A DNA stretch of 46,507 nt from Poronia punctata (lineage: Eukaryota > Ascomycota > Sordariomycetes > Xylariales > Xylariaceae), in the NCBI GenBank assembly GCA_022579005.1, contig MU401712.1:1-46507 (forward strand). Reading direction: 5' to 3'. Under the pieces are notes generated by a model. The model was given only the letters and a program-made list of their open reading frames with translations, was not told where the DNA came from and made no database searches. This document shows positions 9,673-23,580 of the stretch, piece after piece (the stretch's first letter is position 1; each line of letters opens with the position of its first letter). A program made the translations under genes and the position numbers.

Positions 9673-11185
9673 TTAACCTAACAGCATCCGGCGGGGATCT
9701 TCGATATACTCTTTGACTTTTACCAAGAACTGCACTGCCTCCCGGCCATCGAGAAGCCTGTGATCGTATGTCAACGCCAGGTACATCATCGGGCGAACCT
9801 CGACCTTCCCATTGACGACGGCGGGCCTGTCCTTAATGGCGTGGAGACCGAGCACAGCACTCTGCGGCAGGTTGATGATAGGCGTGCCCATGAGCGAACC
9901 AAAGACACCGCCGTTGCTGATGGTGAATGTGCCACCGGCCATATCTTCGATGGTCAGCTTGCCATCACGTGCCTAAAACCCCAAGTCAGTACTAAAAGAG
10001 CGAAACCCCAAAGGAGAGGCAGAGGGAGAGGAAGTGGCGAAGAGGGCGGGATATGTACCTTCTTGCCCATATCGGCGATGGACTTTTCGATATCCACGAG
10101 GTCCATCGACTCGGCGTTGCGGACGACAGGAGTGACTAGGCCTTTCTCCGTGGCCACGGCCACGGATATATCAACATAGTCCCGGTAGACGATGGTGTCT
10201 CCGCCATTGTCGCCCTCGATGGACGCGTTGACAGCCGGGATATCGCGCATGGCTAGCACACTGGCACGAGAGAAAGCGCTCATGAATCCGAGTTTAACTC
10301 CCGTCTTCTTGAACACCTCGTCCTTGTAAAGCTTCCGAAATTCCATCAAAGAAGACATATCGACCTCGTTGAAAGTTGTTAGCGAGGCGGCGGTGTTCTG
10401 TGACTGCTTGAGCCGTTCGGCGATGCGTAGGCGCATCCGGTTCATCTTGACGCGTCGCTCTTCTCGGCTGCCGAGGACGGGACTAGAGACGACCGAAGCA
10501 TCCTTGGGTGGGTGGGAGGGTTTAGGGGCAGATTCCTTTTTCGTCTCAGGTGGGGGAGACGGTTTCGTTGACGGTTCCGGCTGAGACTCCTGTTTTGGCT
10601 GGGGTTTGCTCTGCTGCTCAGCCGGCGCAGGCCGGGCTTCCGTAGAAGTGTCCTCCTGCTTCGGGGCATCCTTACCATCGAACTTGTCGCCGTTCTTGGG
10701 GGCACTGCCTGGTTCGATCTTGGCGATCTCTTGGTCTACCACAACGGTGTCCTCCTCGTTGGCAAGTAGCTCCTTTAGGATGCCGGCTTCGGGTGCATTG
10801 ACAGCCACATCAATCTGGGAATAGTCCGTGTCAGTCAAGGCGACCTTCCCCGCTGATGAACAGCCGAGGAAAGGAACCGTGGCGAAGAGCGGTCTCGCCT
10901 GGTACTAGTCCCGTCATCAGCATGTGAGGGTGCGTGTTCTCTCACCTTGTCAGTCTCAATAGTGGCGATCTCCTCGTCTTGCTCGACATAGTCGCCGATC
11001 TGCTTACTCCACTGCTTCAGGGTACCCTCGGTGATGGACTCGGCCATCTGGGGAACCTTCACAATGGTCTGCGCATATGTACGGACCTGTGCCATGAGGA
11101 TGGGTAGGGGCAGATGGCTTTGGAGGGGTTGGCGAAGGGGCTGGCGCAGCATGCGCGCGGCCGTGAGAACGCGCCTCGACATCAT
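9673..11185 (-). CDS. KGD2: Dihydrolipoyllysine-residue succinyltransferase, E2 of 2-oxoglutarate dehydrogenase
   Basis: Core E2 subunit of the mitochondrial 2-oxoglutarate dehydrogenase complex. It passes the succinyl group from E1 to coenzyme A through a lipoyl-lysine. Exons on the minus strand are 11185-10946, 10814-10059 and 9972-9673, giving 431 residues. Residues 1-38 are rich in R, Q and L and lack acidic residues, as a mitochondrial presequence should. The lipoyl domain follows ([14 protein letters not shown]...), with EIATIETDK ending exon 1 so that the lipoylated lysine would be K80. Next is a Pro/Glu/Lys/Ser-rich linker with no recognisable E3-binding domain, as is normal for eukaryotic E2o. 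The acyltransferase domain covers about 200-431 with [12 protein letters not shown] (His403, Asp407) as the active-site motif. A second ATG one codon in (11182) could be the real start. It is convergent with threonine synthase. Confidence 0.95.
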
Positions 11186-11879
11186 AATGAACAGATTATC
11201 GCTATATGTTGGGCCGGCTTGTATGAAGGAGTAATCGGAAGTGGTTTGTCGAGATTAGCGGCCAAGCGTACGAACACGATAGGACGAGTGCATCAAAGCT
11301 TATGCTGTCTCAAGAGGAAACAGGAGAGAGCAGACAGATTGGTGGATCGATGGGCACTAGAATCAAGTTCTACCCTTGCGTGACATATAGTTAGGTATTA
11401 TTACAGGGTCTGGAACCAAGACGAAGAGCGAAGAGCGAAGAGCGAAGAGTAGGTAGGAAGAGCTCTAATTACTCGTAGACTGGACTGTTGATACTTCTGA
11501 CAGCATTGAAAAGCGGAGTGAAAAGAGGGAATAGAGGTGGAAATGGAAAGAGCACAGCAATGGAGGGAGAGTAGGTAAAGTGAGGCTATTACATTGGAGA
11601 CACAGAAGGGCCGACTCTTGCACAGGATTGGTCAGTTGCTGACTTGTTATGCCAGATTTCGGAAAGCGCTGTTTATCTATTAAGACTGGTTTTTTTGTCT
11701 ACTAGTCTAGGCGTCTAGGCTATCTAGGTGTGTTTTTCTTGCCTCATAACTTTAATACCTAAGGTACTACAGACAAAGTACACAGTTTTAGTCTAATGGC
11801 GGTTTTGTTTCCTACCAAATTTATCCGCTTTGTTATCTTAGCAGCCACAAACCTGTTAGGCGGCTCTGACACCATGTCT
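11186..11879. other. KGD2 upstream region and edge of gene island 1
   Basis: Must contain the KGD2 promoter (reading leftward). It has purine-rich stretches and a short 7-bp tandem repeat (11422-11449) but no gene. Composition turns RIP-like close to 11880. Confidence 0.5.
11422..11449 (+). repeat. 7-bp tandem repeat, four units of CGAAGAG
   Basis: Four exact consecutive copies upstream of KGD2, then gtaggtaggaagagc. It is a simple repeat with no assigned role. Confidence 0.9.
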
Positions 11880-12551
11880 ATTTAAATAATTAAGCAGCTT
11901 ATTATATATATTATCTTTAAATTTAAATAGTAAAACGTAGGCTTAACTAGCATATTTAGTAAAATTAATTTTAAAGTTAATATTTTTTTATTATTACTTA
12001 TTTATAAGGTTTAATACTTAATTTAAGCTATTTTATATTTGTTTATATTATAATATTATTAATAAAAATAGTATAATATTTTTTAATATTTTTAAAAGCA
12101 GTTTTAGCTATTTTTTAGCTATAATAAACATTATTAATCTTTTAGCTATATATTTAATAATATAACTAGTAATATAAGTATTTTTATTATTTTTATTAAT
12201 AAAATAGTTAATAATTAGCTATAAACTTTTTTTAATAGTTTATACTAATGTTTAAATTAAGCTTTAGCTTTACTTTTAATTTTATTATTAGCAAAAATAA
12301 TTAAGAAATTTATTTTAGCAAAGTATTTAATACTATTTACTAGTTTAAAAACTAAAGTGCTATTTTAGCTTTTTAAGTTAAATTAATTATAGCTATTATT
12401 ATTAAAATAATTTAATCTTTTAAAGCGTTATTAAGGGTTTTTAATTTTTATGCTTTGTTTTTTAAGCGCTAGCAATACTAAGATTTTAGTTATACTTTTA
12501 TTTATATTATTTAAACCGATTTTTTTATACTATAGTTTTTAATTTAATAGC
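11880..12551. other. AT-rich host sequence, left of retrotransposon A copy 2
   Basis: RIP-type ORF-free DNA. Family A inserted here and duplicated CTAGG (12552-12556 and 19903-19907), so this segment and 19908-21240 were once joined. Confidence 0.6.
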
Positions 12552-12556
12552 CTAGG

Positions 12557-12791
12557 TATAAAGGTGTAAACAATAAAGTAGTTATAAGGTAATGTTACTA
12601 GCAATTTTAAAAACTAAATATATTAAATAACTTTTATTTAGTTAACTAAGTAAGTAACTAAACTAGCTAAAAAAATAAAAAAAAGTATAACTAGCTAAAC
12701 TATAGCTAATAGTTAGCATAGGTTTAGCTTTTATATAGTTTATATACTTATAATATAGCTAGTAAGTCTTATAAGCAAGTGCTTTGTTATA
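12557..12791 (+). repeat. Left LTR of family A copy 2 (235 bp)
   Basis: Preceded by CTAGG and starting tataaaggtgtaaacaataa. It has lost fewer G bases at its start than the right LTR. Confidence 0.88.
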
Positions 12792-15700
12792 TTGCTTTTT
12801 TTTTAAGTTGCTAGTTTTTAGCAATTTTATTATTTATAAGTATATTTATTAGTTAGGCCTGCTTTTAATTTTATTTAATTAAATTACTTTTTTATAGCTT
12901 ATTACTATACTTTTGCCTATTTTTTTTACTTTTTTTTAATTTACTTTATTTTTTTAATTTTATAACTTTATTTTTAAAATTTAGTTTTTTTAGTATTGCT
13001 TATTTTAATTTATTTTTTACTAAGCAATTATTATAATGCTGCTTTTAAAGTTTTTTTATTTTAACTTTATATATTTTTACGTTTTTAACGCAAATCTTAG
13101 CTAGTTATTTTTAAACTATATTATTTTAAACTTAAATTATAACCTTAATAATAATAAGCTAAAAACTGTTTTTATACTTAGCAAAAAGCCTTGCTAGTAT
13201 TATATTTTAAGTATGCACTTTAACTTTTATATTTATTACTTTTGCTAACTTAGTAATTTTAACTACGCTTTTTATAAAAAAAATTATATTAATTATTATA
13301 TTATACGTTTGCTGCCTTATTATTTATAGTTTTTATTAAATATTAGTTATATAAATTTCTTTTGCTTTAATAAGCATAGCTTAAAAAATTATAATATTTA
13401 TTACTTATATGCATATTTATATATAAGTTATTTAGTAAAACTATTAAGCTAACCTTGCTAATAATAAAAAAGCTATTTTGTTTAATAATATTATTATTTA
13501 TATTAGCTATTATATATTTTATTTAAAAAAAGCAAGTTTAGCTTTTTAGCAAGTAGTTATTTTTTTAAAAAAGCTAGTTTTATTAATATATATAAAAAAA
13601 AAAGTATGCTATACTACTTTTTATTAAAAATTAGTTTTTATTTAATATTTATTAACTATTATTATTGCTTTTTTTATTATTTATACTTTTTATTAACTAT
13701 TTGCTAGCTTAATTACTAATACTTTATTAGTTTTTTATTAGCTAAAAAAAGCTTTTAGCTAGCAACTTTAATAATATTTTATAAAAAGCTTAGTTTTTTA
13801 TACTTTTTTTTAAATATTAAAATAGCTTTTTTAATAACTTTAATATTTGCTTATATTAATTATATATGCTTATTATAAAACTTATTAATAAAAAGCTAAA
13901 CTTTTAAAAATAGTTTGCTAATAAAGGTTTTAAAACTTTTTTAAGCATTAATAAAGCTTATAAAAAGCTTTTTGTTTAAAAACTTATTTTAATTTTTATT
14001 ACTATTTTTATTTATATTAGTTATTAAATTATACTACTAAATTTTAACTAAAGCTATTTTAATACTATAGTATAGTTTTGCTTTTTTAGCTACTATTTAG
14101 CTTTTTTTTGCTAACTTTTTACTTTAATAATATTACTTTTATTATTAGTAAATTAGTTTAAAGTTATTATAAATCTTTTATATATAAGTTTTTAATTTTT
14201 ATAATACTATAGCTTAGTTAACTACTTAATAATAGCTTGCTATTTTTTATTAATTAAATTTTATACTTTTATAACTTTTAGTGCTTATATGCTAATATAA
14301 CTACTTTACTTATTATTTTACTTAATATAAACTTTTTAAACTTTTTTTTTATATTAGTTTAGCAAGCAACTTATATTTGCTAAATATTTAGCTAGCTTTT
14401 AAATATTATATTTTATTAGCTAGCTTTTTTATTTTACTAAGTATTTTTATTTACTTTAATTATTTTAATATTAAATAATATTTTTTACTGCTTATTTTTT
14501 TTATTTATTTTTTTATTTAAGCAATGTTATTTAATTACTATTTTTTAGCTAGTTTATTTATAGTTTAAGTAATAATATAAAAAATATATTATAAACTTAA
14601 AAATAAATTTTAAGCAACTTAATTTAGTACGTTTAAGTTTTTACTTTTTTAAAAACTTTAACTTAAATATATATAAAAGCTAGTTTTTTTTGCATTTAAA
14701 CTTAAAATATATTATTAATAGTTTTATTACGTTACTTGCTTAAAACCTTTTTAGCATATAACATTTATTATAATGTTTTTATATTAAATTAACTAGTTAC
14801 TTTAATGCTTATAAACTATATAGTATATAGCTTTTATTTACTATAGCTTTTTTTTTGCTTTTTAAATATTAAATTAAAGCTGCTTTAATATATACTTAAT
14901 ACTTTTTAAGTAATATTTATATAATACTTTAAATAATAAATAGCTTATAGTAGTATATTAGCTATTATTATATATAAACTTAGTATTTACTAATACTTTA
15001 ACTTAGCTAATTAGCTTACTATTATAAAAAATATAAAAATACTTTTTAAAAGTTTAATATACTTATTTTATTTAGCTATTAGTTTAAAACTGCTATATAA
15101 TAAATAGTTACTAATATATTTTTTATATTTTATAAAACTTTTTTTAAAATTTGCTTATAATAAGTTTATTTTTATTACTTATAATTTTTTTAAAAAACCT
15201 ATACTAATAATTTATTTTATAATATATAATTACTATAAGTTTAGCAGCGTTAAGCGTTTTTTATATAAAAATAAATAATGCTATTTTTATAAACTAGTTT
15301 ATAATAACTAAAATTATATTATAAACGTTATTATTTACTTTTATATATAAAAGTAGTTTTATAATAAAATTTAAACTAATTTTTTAAAAAGGCTATTTTA
15401 ATAAAAGTAATAACTAAAGCTTTTTATAAAGCTTATACTTTAGCTTTTAAGCCTTTTTATATTATATATAGCTAATAACGTATTTTTAAACGTTTTACTT
15501 TAAGCTTTTTTAATAAAACTTATATTATAATAACTTAGCTATTTTATTTTTTTTATATGCTTAGCTTTTAAATTATTATAGTATTAGTATATTAGTTACT
15601 TTATTAAAGCTTTTTAAGCTAAAGTTACTAGCTATTTTTTAAAATATAATATACTTTTATTATTAATATAATATTTTTTATATATTTTAGCTTTATAGTA

Positions 15701-18700
15701 TATAATTTTTATAAGCTTTATAAAAGTAAAGTTTTTAGCTTATAATTTATAAACTATTTTATAAAACTATATTAAAGCTGCTAGTTTAAAAGCTATTTGC
15801 TTTAAGCTAATTTTTTAGCTTTAATATATAAAACATATTAATTATAAACAATAGCCTTAGCTTTTTTAAAAAAAAAAAATAGTTTTTATGCTTTTAATAA
15901 TAGCTTTTACTAAATAAGTTATTATTACTATTTATATAGTATATAATATATAAGTTAAGCATATATATTAATGCTTTTTACCTTTTTACTTTTAAAAATT
16001 GTTTATAATTATATAATAAAAGTTTAGCGCTTTATAAGCTTATAAGTTTATAATTTATACTTTTATTATTAAATAAGCTAATAAGTATAAGTTTAATAAA
16101 GCTTTTTAAGCTACTTTAATAGCGTAAGCTAATATTTTACTTTTTTCTTTTTTTTTAAATAAAATTTTTGCTAATAATTACTATACTTATTATAGTAGCT
16201 TGCTAACTAATTAAAAAAAATTTTTTAACGTTAATATTATATTTTTATACTAAATCTTTTTAGCTATATAATCTAGCTTTTTTAATAGTTTATTTACTAG
16301 GTTTAATATATTTAATTAATATTTTATATTAAAATTAAACTATGCTAGCTTATATATTTAATAAGTAAGCTTTTTTAAAAAGTTTTACACTAATAAGTTA
16401 ACTATATTTTTTAAAGCTATATAATTTATTTATATTATAAAAGTTTTATTTATTTTTTTAAAAATATTATTACTAGTACTTATAGCTTTTTATAATTACT
16501 AAAAGCTTTTACTAGCTTATTACTTATTTAGTTTTTATATTTATAAGCTTTTATAACTAGTAAGCAACTAGCTTTTACGTTTTTTTATAAAGCTATAATA
16601 ATATTTTTAATATTGCTTTTATTAACATATTTATTTTTATTTTAATATTTAAATAACTATTTTAGTAGTAAAAAGTAGTTATTAATATAAAAGCTTTTTT
16701 TATATTTTTAAATACTTAATTTACTTTTAAAGTTTACTTAAAAATATAGCTTAATAAAGTATAACTTTTTAAAATTGCTATAATTAGCGCTACAATATTT
16801 ATATACTTTGCTATAAACTTTTTATAAAAGTTTGCAAACTTTAAAAATACTTATATATTATATACTAAAATTAGTACTTTTTACTTTTAAATAGCAGCAA
16901 CTTTTTAAAAATCTATTTTTATTTTCTAGGTTATAATAATAAACTTTAAAAACTTTATTTTAGTTTTAAAAAACTTGTACTTTAATAGCTTTATAAATAG
17001 TTAATACTTTATTAACTACTTATAAACTAATTAAAAGTACTTTTTATATTTTTTTTATTTTTTAAAAAACTATAATATTATTTAAATAAACTACGTAAAT
17101 ATAATTTACTAGCTTAACTAATACTTTATATATATAAGCTTAAAAAGTTTTAAAAGTATTAATTAGTTTAAAAAGCATAACTATATACTTAAAATATTTA
17201 TATTTTATTTAAAAAGCGGTTTTTTACTTATTACTATATTTAATTTAAATATAATAGTAAATATTTTTAACGTTTAGCTTTAAAAAAAACTTTATTAACT
17301 TTAGCTTATTTATTACTTTTAATATAAAAAGTAAAAAATATTTATTTTTTATAATTACTTTATTTAAGCTTTTATAATTAATATAAAGCTTTATAGTTTT
17401 ATTTTTTAGTATAAATAAAATAAAAGCTTTTATATTTACTTTTAAGTGCTATATATAGCTTATTTAAAAGTTTTTTTTAAAATACTTTTTAAGCACTTGC
17501 TATTAAGCTTTTATAATAAAATAAATTAAACTAAATAGTACTTATACTTTTTTTACCAAGTTTATTATATATTATACGTTTTTTAGCACTAGTAACATTT
17601 TTACTAATAGCTTAAAATATATATATTAAAATGCTTTAAAATACTTAAGTAAATTAATTTTATTTTTAGTGCTAAGCTTATTATTAATTTAAAAAAAATA
17701 GTAACTTTTTTTTAAAACTAATACTTATACTTATTAAGTTAGCAATATATGCTGCTTAACTACTAATTACGTTTTTAGCAAACTTTTTAAAATTTATTTT
17801 TTAGTATTTGCTATAAAACTATTAAATAAAAGCTATATTTAATAGTATGCTTAACTAATTTATTTTTAATTATAATATTAAAAGCTTTAGTACTTTTTGC
17901 TTTTTATATATTATATAAAATACTTACTTAAAAGTTTTTTTAATTTTTTAACCGTTAACTATTTAAAAACTAGCTATATAAGCTACTTAGTACTTTATTA
18001 GCTTTTTATTTAGTTTTATTAATAAAAATAATAAAATATTTACTTTTTATAAGTATTTTTTTTTAAAGTTTTTATATATAATATTAACTTATACTTTTAT
18101 ATTTATATTTATAATAACTTTTTTTAGCTTTTGCTTACTACTTAAAAAAATTATAGCTATTGTTTAAAATAGCTTTATAATACTAAATGCTTTATAAAAC
18201 TTTATTAAAGTAAATTAAATATATTAACTTATTTTAGCTTAGCTTTTAATTTTTTATTTTTAAAGTTTAACTAAGCTGTTTAAATATTTTATATTTTACT
18301 TTTAAGTTGTTTTAATAGTTTTTGCTTAACTTTGCTTAATTAGTAATTTAATGCTAACTATTTATTTTTTAAGCAGTACTTAGCTATATAGCTTTTTTTA
18401 TTATAATAGTAGCACTTTATAAAACTATTGCTAATATATACTAATTTGCTTTAGTTTTAATTTATTTATTATTTTAATAAGTTATTAGTTTTTTTTTTAA
18501 ACTGCTTAAGCGCTTTTAAGTTATTTATTAACTTTTTTTGCTTTAGTAAGCATTTAATATATTTTTGCTTTTATAGCAGTTTATGCTTTTTACTAGCATA
18601 ATACTAAGTACTTTATTATTTTTTAGCTTTTTAATATATTATTATTATATTATTAAGCAATATGCGCTGCTTTACTAAAACTTTTTTTTATTTTTTTTTT

Positions 18701-19667
18701 AAAGTTTATACTAATAATTAAAAGCTAATTAGTTATTATTTTTTAATAATATAACGCTTTTAAGCTTTTAAACTAATACTTACTAATAAAAAAAAATCTT
18801 TTAAGTTTTTATTTTTTTTATTATTAAAGCTTATATAATTACTTTTAAAAAGTTTACTTAAACAGCTTTAAGTTAACGTTTCTTTGCTAAATAAACTTAT
18901 AAAAGTTATTAAAAATAGCTTTATTTTTTAAGTTAGTATAATTTAATATATTTTAATAAAAATGTTAATTTATTTAAATATTAAACTTAGCTTATATTAA
19001 AGCTTATATAATTTATATTAAATTTTTATAGCTAAGCTTTTATTAAATACTTTTTTTTATAACTATAATTTAGTTTTTAATCTTTATAATAATAATATTT
19101 TACTTTAGCTGCTTATAATTATATATAAAAGCTTTAACGTTATTTTTATATTATAGCTTTTTTTACTTAATAAGTAGTTAAAGTAATTATAAGTTTTAAT
19201 TTATTATATTAATAATCTAGTTTAAAAAGTTATTTTTTTTAGCTTTTTAAACTTTTATAAAAAGTATTATAATAAAAGCTTTTATTAAATAAGCTATTAT
19301 ATAATAGCAGCTTAAAGTAAAAAAATAGCTTTTACTTTTTTAACTTTTTTAAAAGTTACTAGCTATTAGCTAATTATTTATTTTAATAAGTAGCATATTT
19401 TATTTTAAGTTTTTTAGTTTACTATTAAGTTTCTTGCTTTTTTTATTATATTTATTATTACTTTTTTATTTTTAGCTATTTATAAATTTAGCTTAACTAT
19501 TAGCTAGTTTTTCTAGTTTTTATTGCTTATTTTTAGTATTAAGTTTATTAAGCTTATTTATATTATTACTAGTTATTTGCTTAGTAGTTATAAACTATAC
19601 TTAGTTTTTAGTTTAAATCTTTTTACTAAATATTATATTATAACTTAAAAATATAAAAATAAAAAAG

Positions 19668-19902
19668 TATAAAAATATAAGTAATAAAGTAGTTATAAAG
19701 TAATATTGCTAGTAATTTTAAAAACTAAGTATATTAAATAACTTTTATTTAGTTAACTAAGTAAGTAACTAAACTAGCTAAAAAAATAAAAAAAAGTATA
19801 ACTAGCTAAACTATAGCTAATAATTAGCGTAAGTTTAGCTTTTATATAGTTTATATACTTATAGTATAGCTAGTAGGTCTTATAAGCAGGTGCCTTGTTA
19901 TA
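19668..19902 (+). repeat. Right LTR of family A copy 2 (235 bp)
   Basis: Same length as the left LTR; starts tataaaaatataagtaataa, ends gccttgttata, and is followed by CTAGG. Confidence 0.88.
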
Positions 19903-19907
19903 CTAGG

Positions 19908-21240
19908 TTTAAAAAATGCTATTATTTTAATTAATTACTTTAAATTTTTAGTAATGCTTTTTAAATTTTTAAAGCAAGCAGTACATTTTAATAATTAGTT
20001 TTAAATCTTTAAAATATAGTAGTAAAGGAGTTTATTACTAGCTAATTAAACTTTTTTTAATTAGTAGTTAATTAAATAATTTAAAAGCTTTTTATTTATT
20101 TAAAATAAAAGCTTAAAAGAAACTAGCTAGGATTTTTTTAGTATATAAAAAATATACTATATTAACTTGTATATAGCTTTAAAAGTTAAGTTTAATTTAA
20201 AGCATTATTAGCTAATACTTATTTTAATTTTAATTTTTGTTTTTAGCTATATTTAAAAAAAGATAAAAGTAAATAAAAATAAGTTAATATTTAGTTTCTT
20301 TTTTAATCTAATTTTTTGCCTTATATAAAAAAAGCTCTAGGTTTTATTATAATTAGCTAAACTTTATAAACTGCTGCTATATTATAATATTATATTTTAG
20401 TTTGTTTTAGTTAAAAATTATATATAGTCTTTAAATTAAACTAAACTTAGTAGCAAGGTTTTATAGCTTTATAAACGATATTAAAAAAGCAGACCTTTTT
20501 TAGTATATTATTAATAAAGGATTTTTTATTTAGTTAAATATAATTAGTTTAATATATTAAGTTTATTTTAATTTAATATATTAAGTTAATAAGTATTTAT
20601 TTAAATAAAATATTTATAGGTCTTTTAAATAATAATATAATAATGTTTAAATTATAATAGTTAGTAAATATAGCTATTAATATAAAAACTAATATACGTT
20701 TATACTTAAAATAAAAATTTAAACATTAAAAATAAGTTAAAATATATAGCTTAATATTATATATACTTATTTATATCTTTTTGTTTTAAATATATACTAT
20801 AGCTTTTACTATAAAAATACTTTATTTTATAACTTTAATTTAAAATCTTATTTTATTACTTAAAGCCTTTATATAAAAAAATACTTAGTAATATAATAAG
20901 TTTTTTTATTTTTAATCTAGCCGGTTAAATAACTATTACTTAATCTTTTAAATAAACTTTTTTAACTATTATTATTATTATAGCCTTATAATTTATAACT
21001 TTTATACTTATTTACTATTATATTAAACAAGCTTTATAAAGTTTAAAATTATAGTTATAAAAAAGCAAGCTTTTTAATAAAATAGTTTTGCTTATTATAT
21101 ATATATATTTATAATTATATAAATAATAAAGTTAAAATTAAATATATATAAAAACTAGTTATCTTATATTTTTAAAATGTTTTATATCAACTTTTAAATA
21201 TTTAAATATTATATATATATAACTATAACGCATAAATACT
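19908..21240. other. AT-rich host sequence, right of retrotransposon A copy 2
   Basis: Continuation of the sequence at 11880-12551 after removing the insert and one CTAGG. It is ORF-free and RIP-like. Composition turns normal near 21250. Confidence 0.6.
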
Positions 21241-22934
21241 ATACTATTTAAAGCTTAGCGTGCAGAGCGCAATAGTGAAAAATAAGAGCTAAAAAGTTAG
21301 GCTGCTTCAACTTAGCAGGACCGTACCTATACTAGCAACTGGCGAAAGCCGCCAAATGATAAGATTGTGTCAGTTGTTTTAGAAACCGTGGACCCCCCAC
21401 CGGACCCGTAACCTATCCGGCCAATAAGAACAAATCCTAAAGAAACATATACGGGGCCCTCCTAATAAGCCAAACATGTTTATGTCAGTCTGTCCCAACC
21501 AAGCTTTGTTGAAGTGGCAGTGATTGTTCTAGCACCGAGGCATTCCGCCAAACCTCCTCTTATCGTCATACCATTTCCCTCTTAACGGCATATTCTCAGG
21601 AGGACGAGGACGTCGGCAGCGACTAAGATTCCAGAACATTGAGCGCAGCTGTGGTAGACTGTCGGTTGGGACGCGCCCGCCCAGGTATAATCGTGGGAAC
21701 ATAACACCGCACCTGAGGAACGAGAGAAACAAAGTCACCATCATGACAAATAAGCAAGCTGCGTTGTAAGTCGGCGTGTTAGCTCCAATTAATGTACGGG
21801 ATTTCGCTGACCAATATGCTATTGCCCAGGTCGCTCTACCGGCGCTGCCTGAAACTTTCCCTTGACTGGGCCGTCCACCGTCACCTCTGGCGTGGCCAAG
21901 CCCTCTATATCCGATCGCTTTTCGAGGCAAATCGTGGCATCACTGATGTCAGAAAGCAGAGGGTGAGCTTGATAAAATACACCTCCCGCATTGAAGCGTA
22001 ATTTGTTATGAACTCGGCCCTGAACAGTACTAGCTGACAAGGTATCACTATGACCAGGCGTTGCTAAGTGAGACGGAGAAATTGCTCGATACATGGAAGC
22101 ACCCCGACCCGTATTGCCACCCGACGGCGCCCGGCGGTATGTCATGGACACCTGTGAATTGCCGTTATTTGGCCCGTCACTTCTACAGCTTTGGATGAAT
22201 CAGGGGCGTTATGAACGTACTGACCCGACTACTACAGGATCCAAATACGAGAGAAACCTTCCTGTTCACAATACAGCCCGTGAGTCAGCCCCTGCGTAAG
22301 TCAGCAGCGATATGCTGGAGAGTTAACCTCGATTCTAACGGCCAAAATCACAGCGCCGCCACCTCTAAAGTTTTAGGAGTATCGAGTCCAGAGATCAACC
22401 AACGTCCTACATTCTTTTGTACATAGAGCTTGTAAACTGCGCATCCTAGAAGGGCGTCTGTTAGATTGCAGGGCTTTGCCGAGCGCTTCCTATAATTGTA
22501 AAAATATATTCAAACGCAAAACACTTTCTTATCGGCTAGTTATCTATGATGCCGGTACGCCCAACCGGCTCGGAGCGGATTTCATTTGCCCTGCTCAAAT
22601 CTGGAACTTCAGTCCGAATAGCCAGCTTCTCACGTTTTAGCCCGCCCGTTGCAGCAACTTTAGCTCGACCGCACTCCTAGATACTTACTAAAAAGACACT
22701 GAAGTGTAATCAACAAGTGACTATTAAAACGCATGAAGATAGTCACCATGGCTCATATCGTATTGTTCTTGTAAAACTTTATCTCAATTGTTCTCATCCG
22801 TATCCACGCCCTAATGGATTATGTGTAATGTACAACCGTACGCATGTAAAAGCAAACCGTAACCAGCCGTGACCCCGTGGTTCATGAAACGTCCCAAACA
22901 ACCAACTAGAAAACAACAGAAAGCAACGCCATAT
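21241..22934. other. Gene-poor stretch downstream of histone H2A; possible unrecognised minus-strand gene
   Basis: Balanced composition but no recognised gene. On the minus strand, two overlapping open frames (22151-21819 and 21930-21529) could belong to one spliced or broken gene. The first carries FNAGGVFYQAHPLLSDISDA and a charged stretch; the second carries a hydrophobic segment (ACLFVMMVTLFLSFL) followed by a basic, proline-containing tail ending in a stop at 21529. A possible branch and acceptor (gctaac ... caacgcag, minus strand) lies near 21760-21790, but I could not join the frames cleanly. A small membrane protein or a pseudogene is possible; chance ORFs are equally possible. Confidence 0.25.

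Positions 22935-23580
<646 letters not shown>

Larger units (their letters stand above)
12557..19902 (+). mobile_element. Complete RIP-degraded LTR retrotransposon, family A copy 2 (7,346 bp)
   Basis: Two 235-bp direct LTRs (12557-12791 and 19668-19902) enclose about 6.9 kb, flanked by the perfect 5-bp duplication CTAGG. Both LTRs begin TA and end TA; the usual retroviral TG...CA ends would become exactly this if RIP changed the terminal bases. An A-rich tract (aaaataaaaaag) abuts the right LTR and fits a polypurine tract, suggesting + orientation. No gag or pol reading frame survives, so the superfamily is undetermined. The last 2.8 kb matches 1-2815 directly and 40323-42593 in reverse complement. 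Confidence 0.88.
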
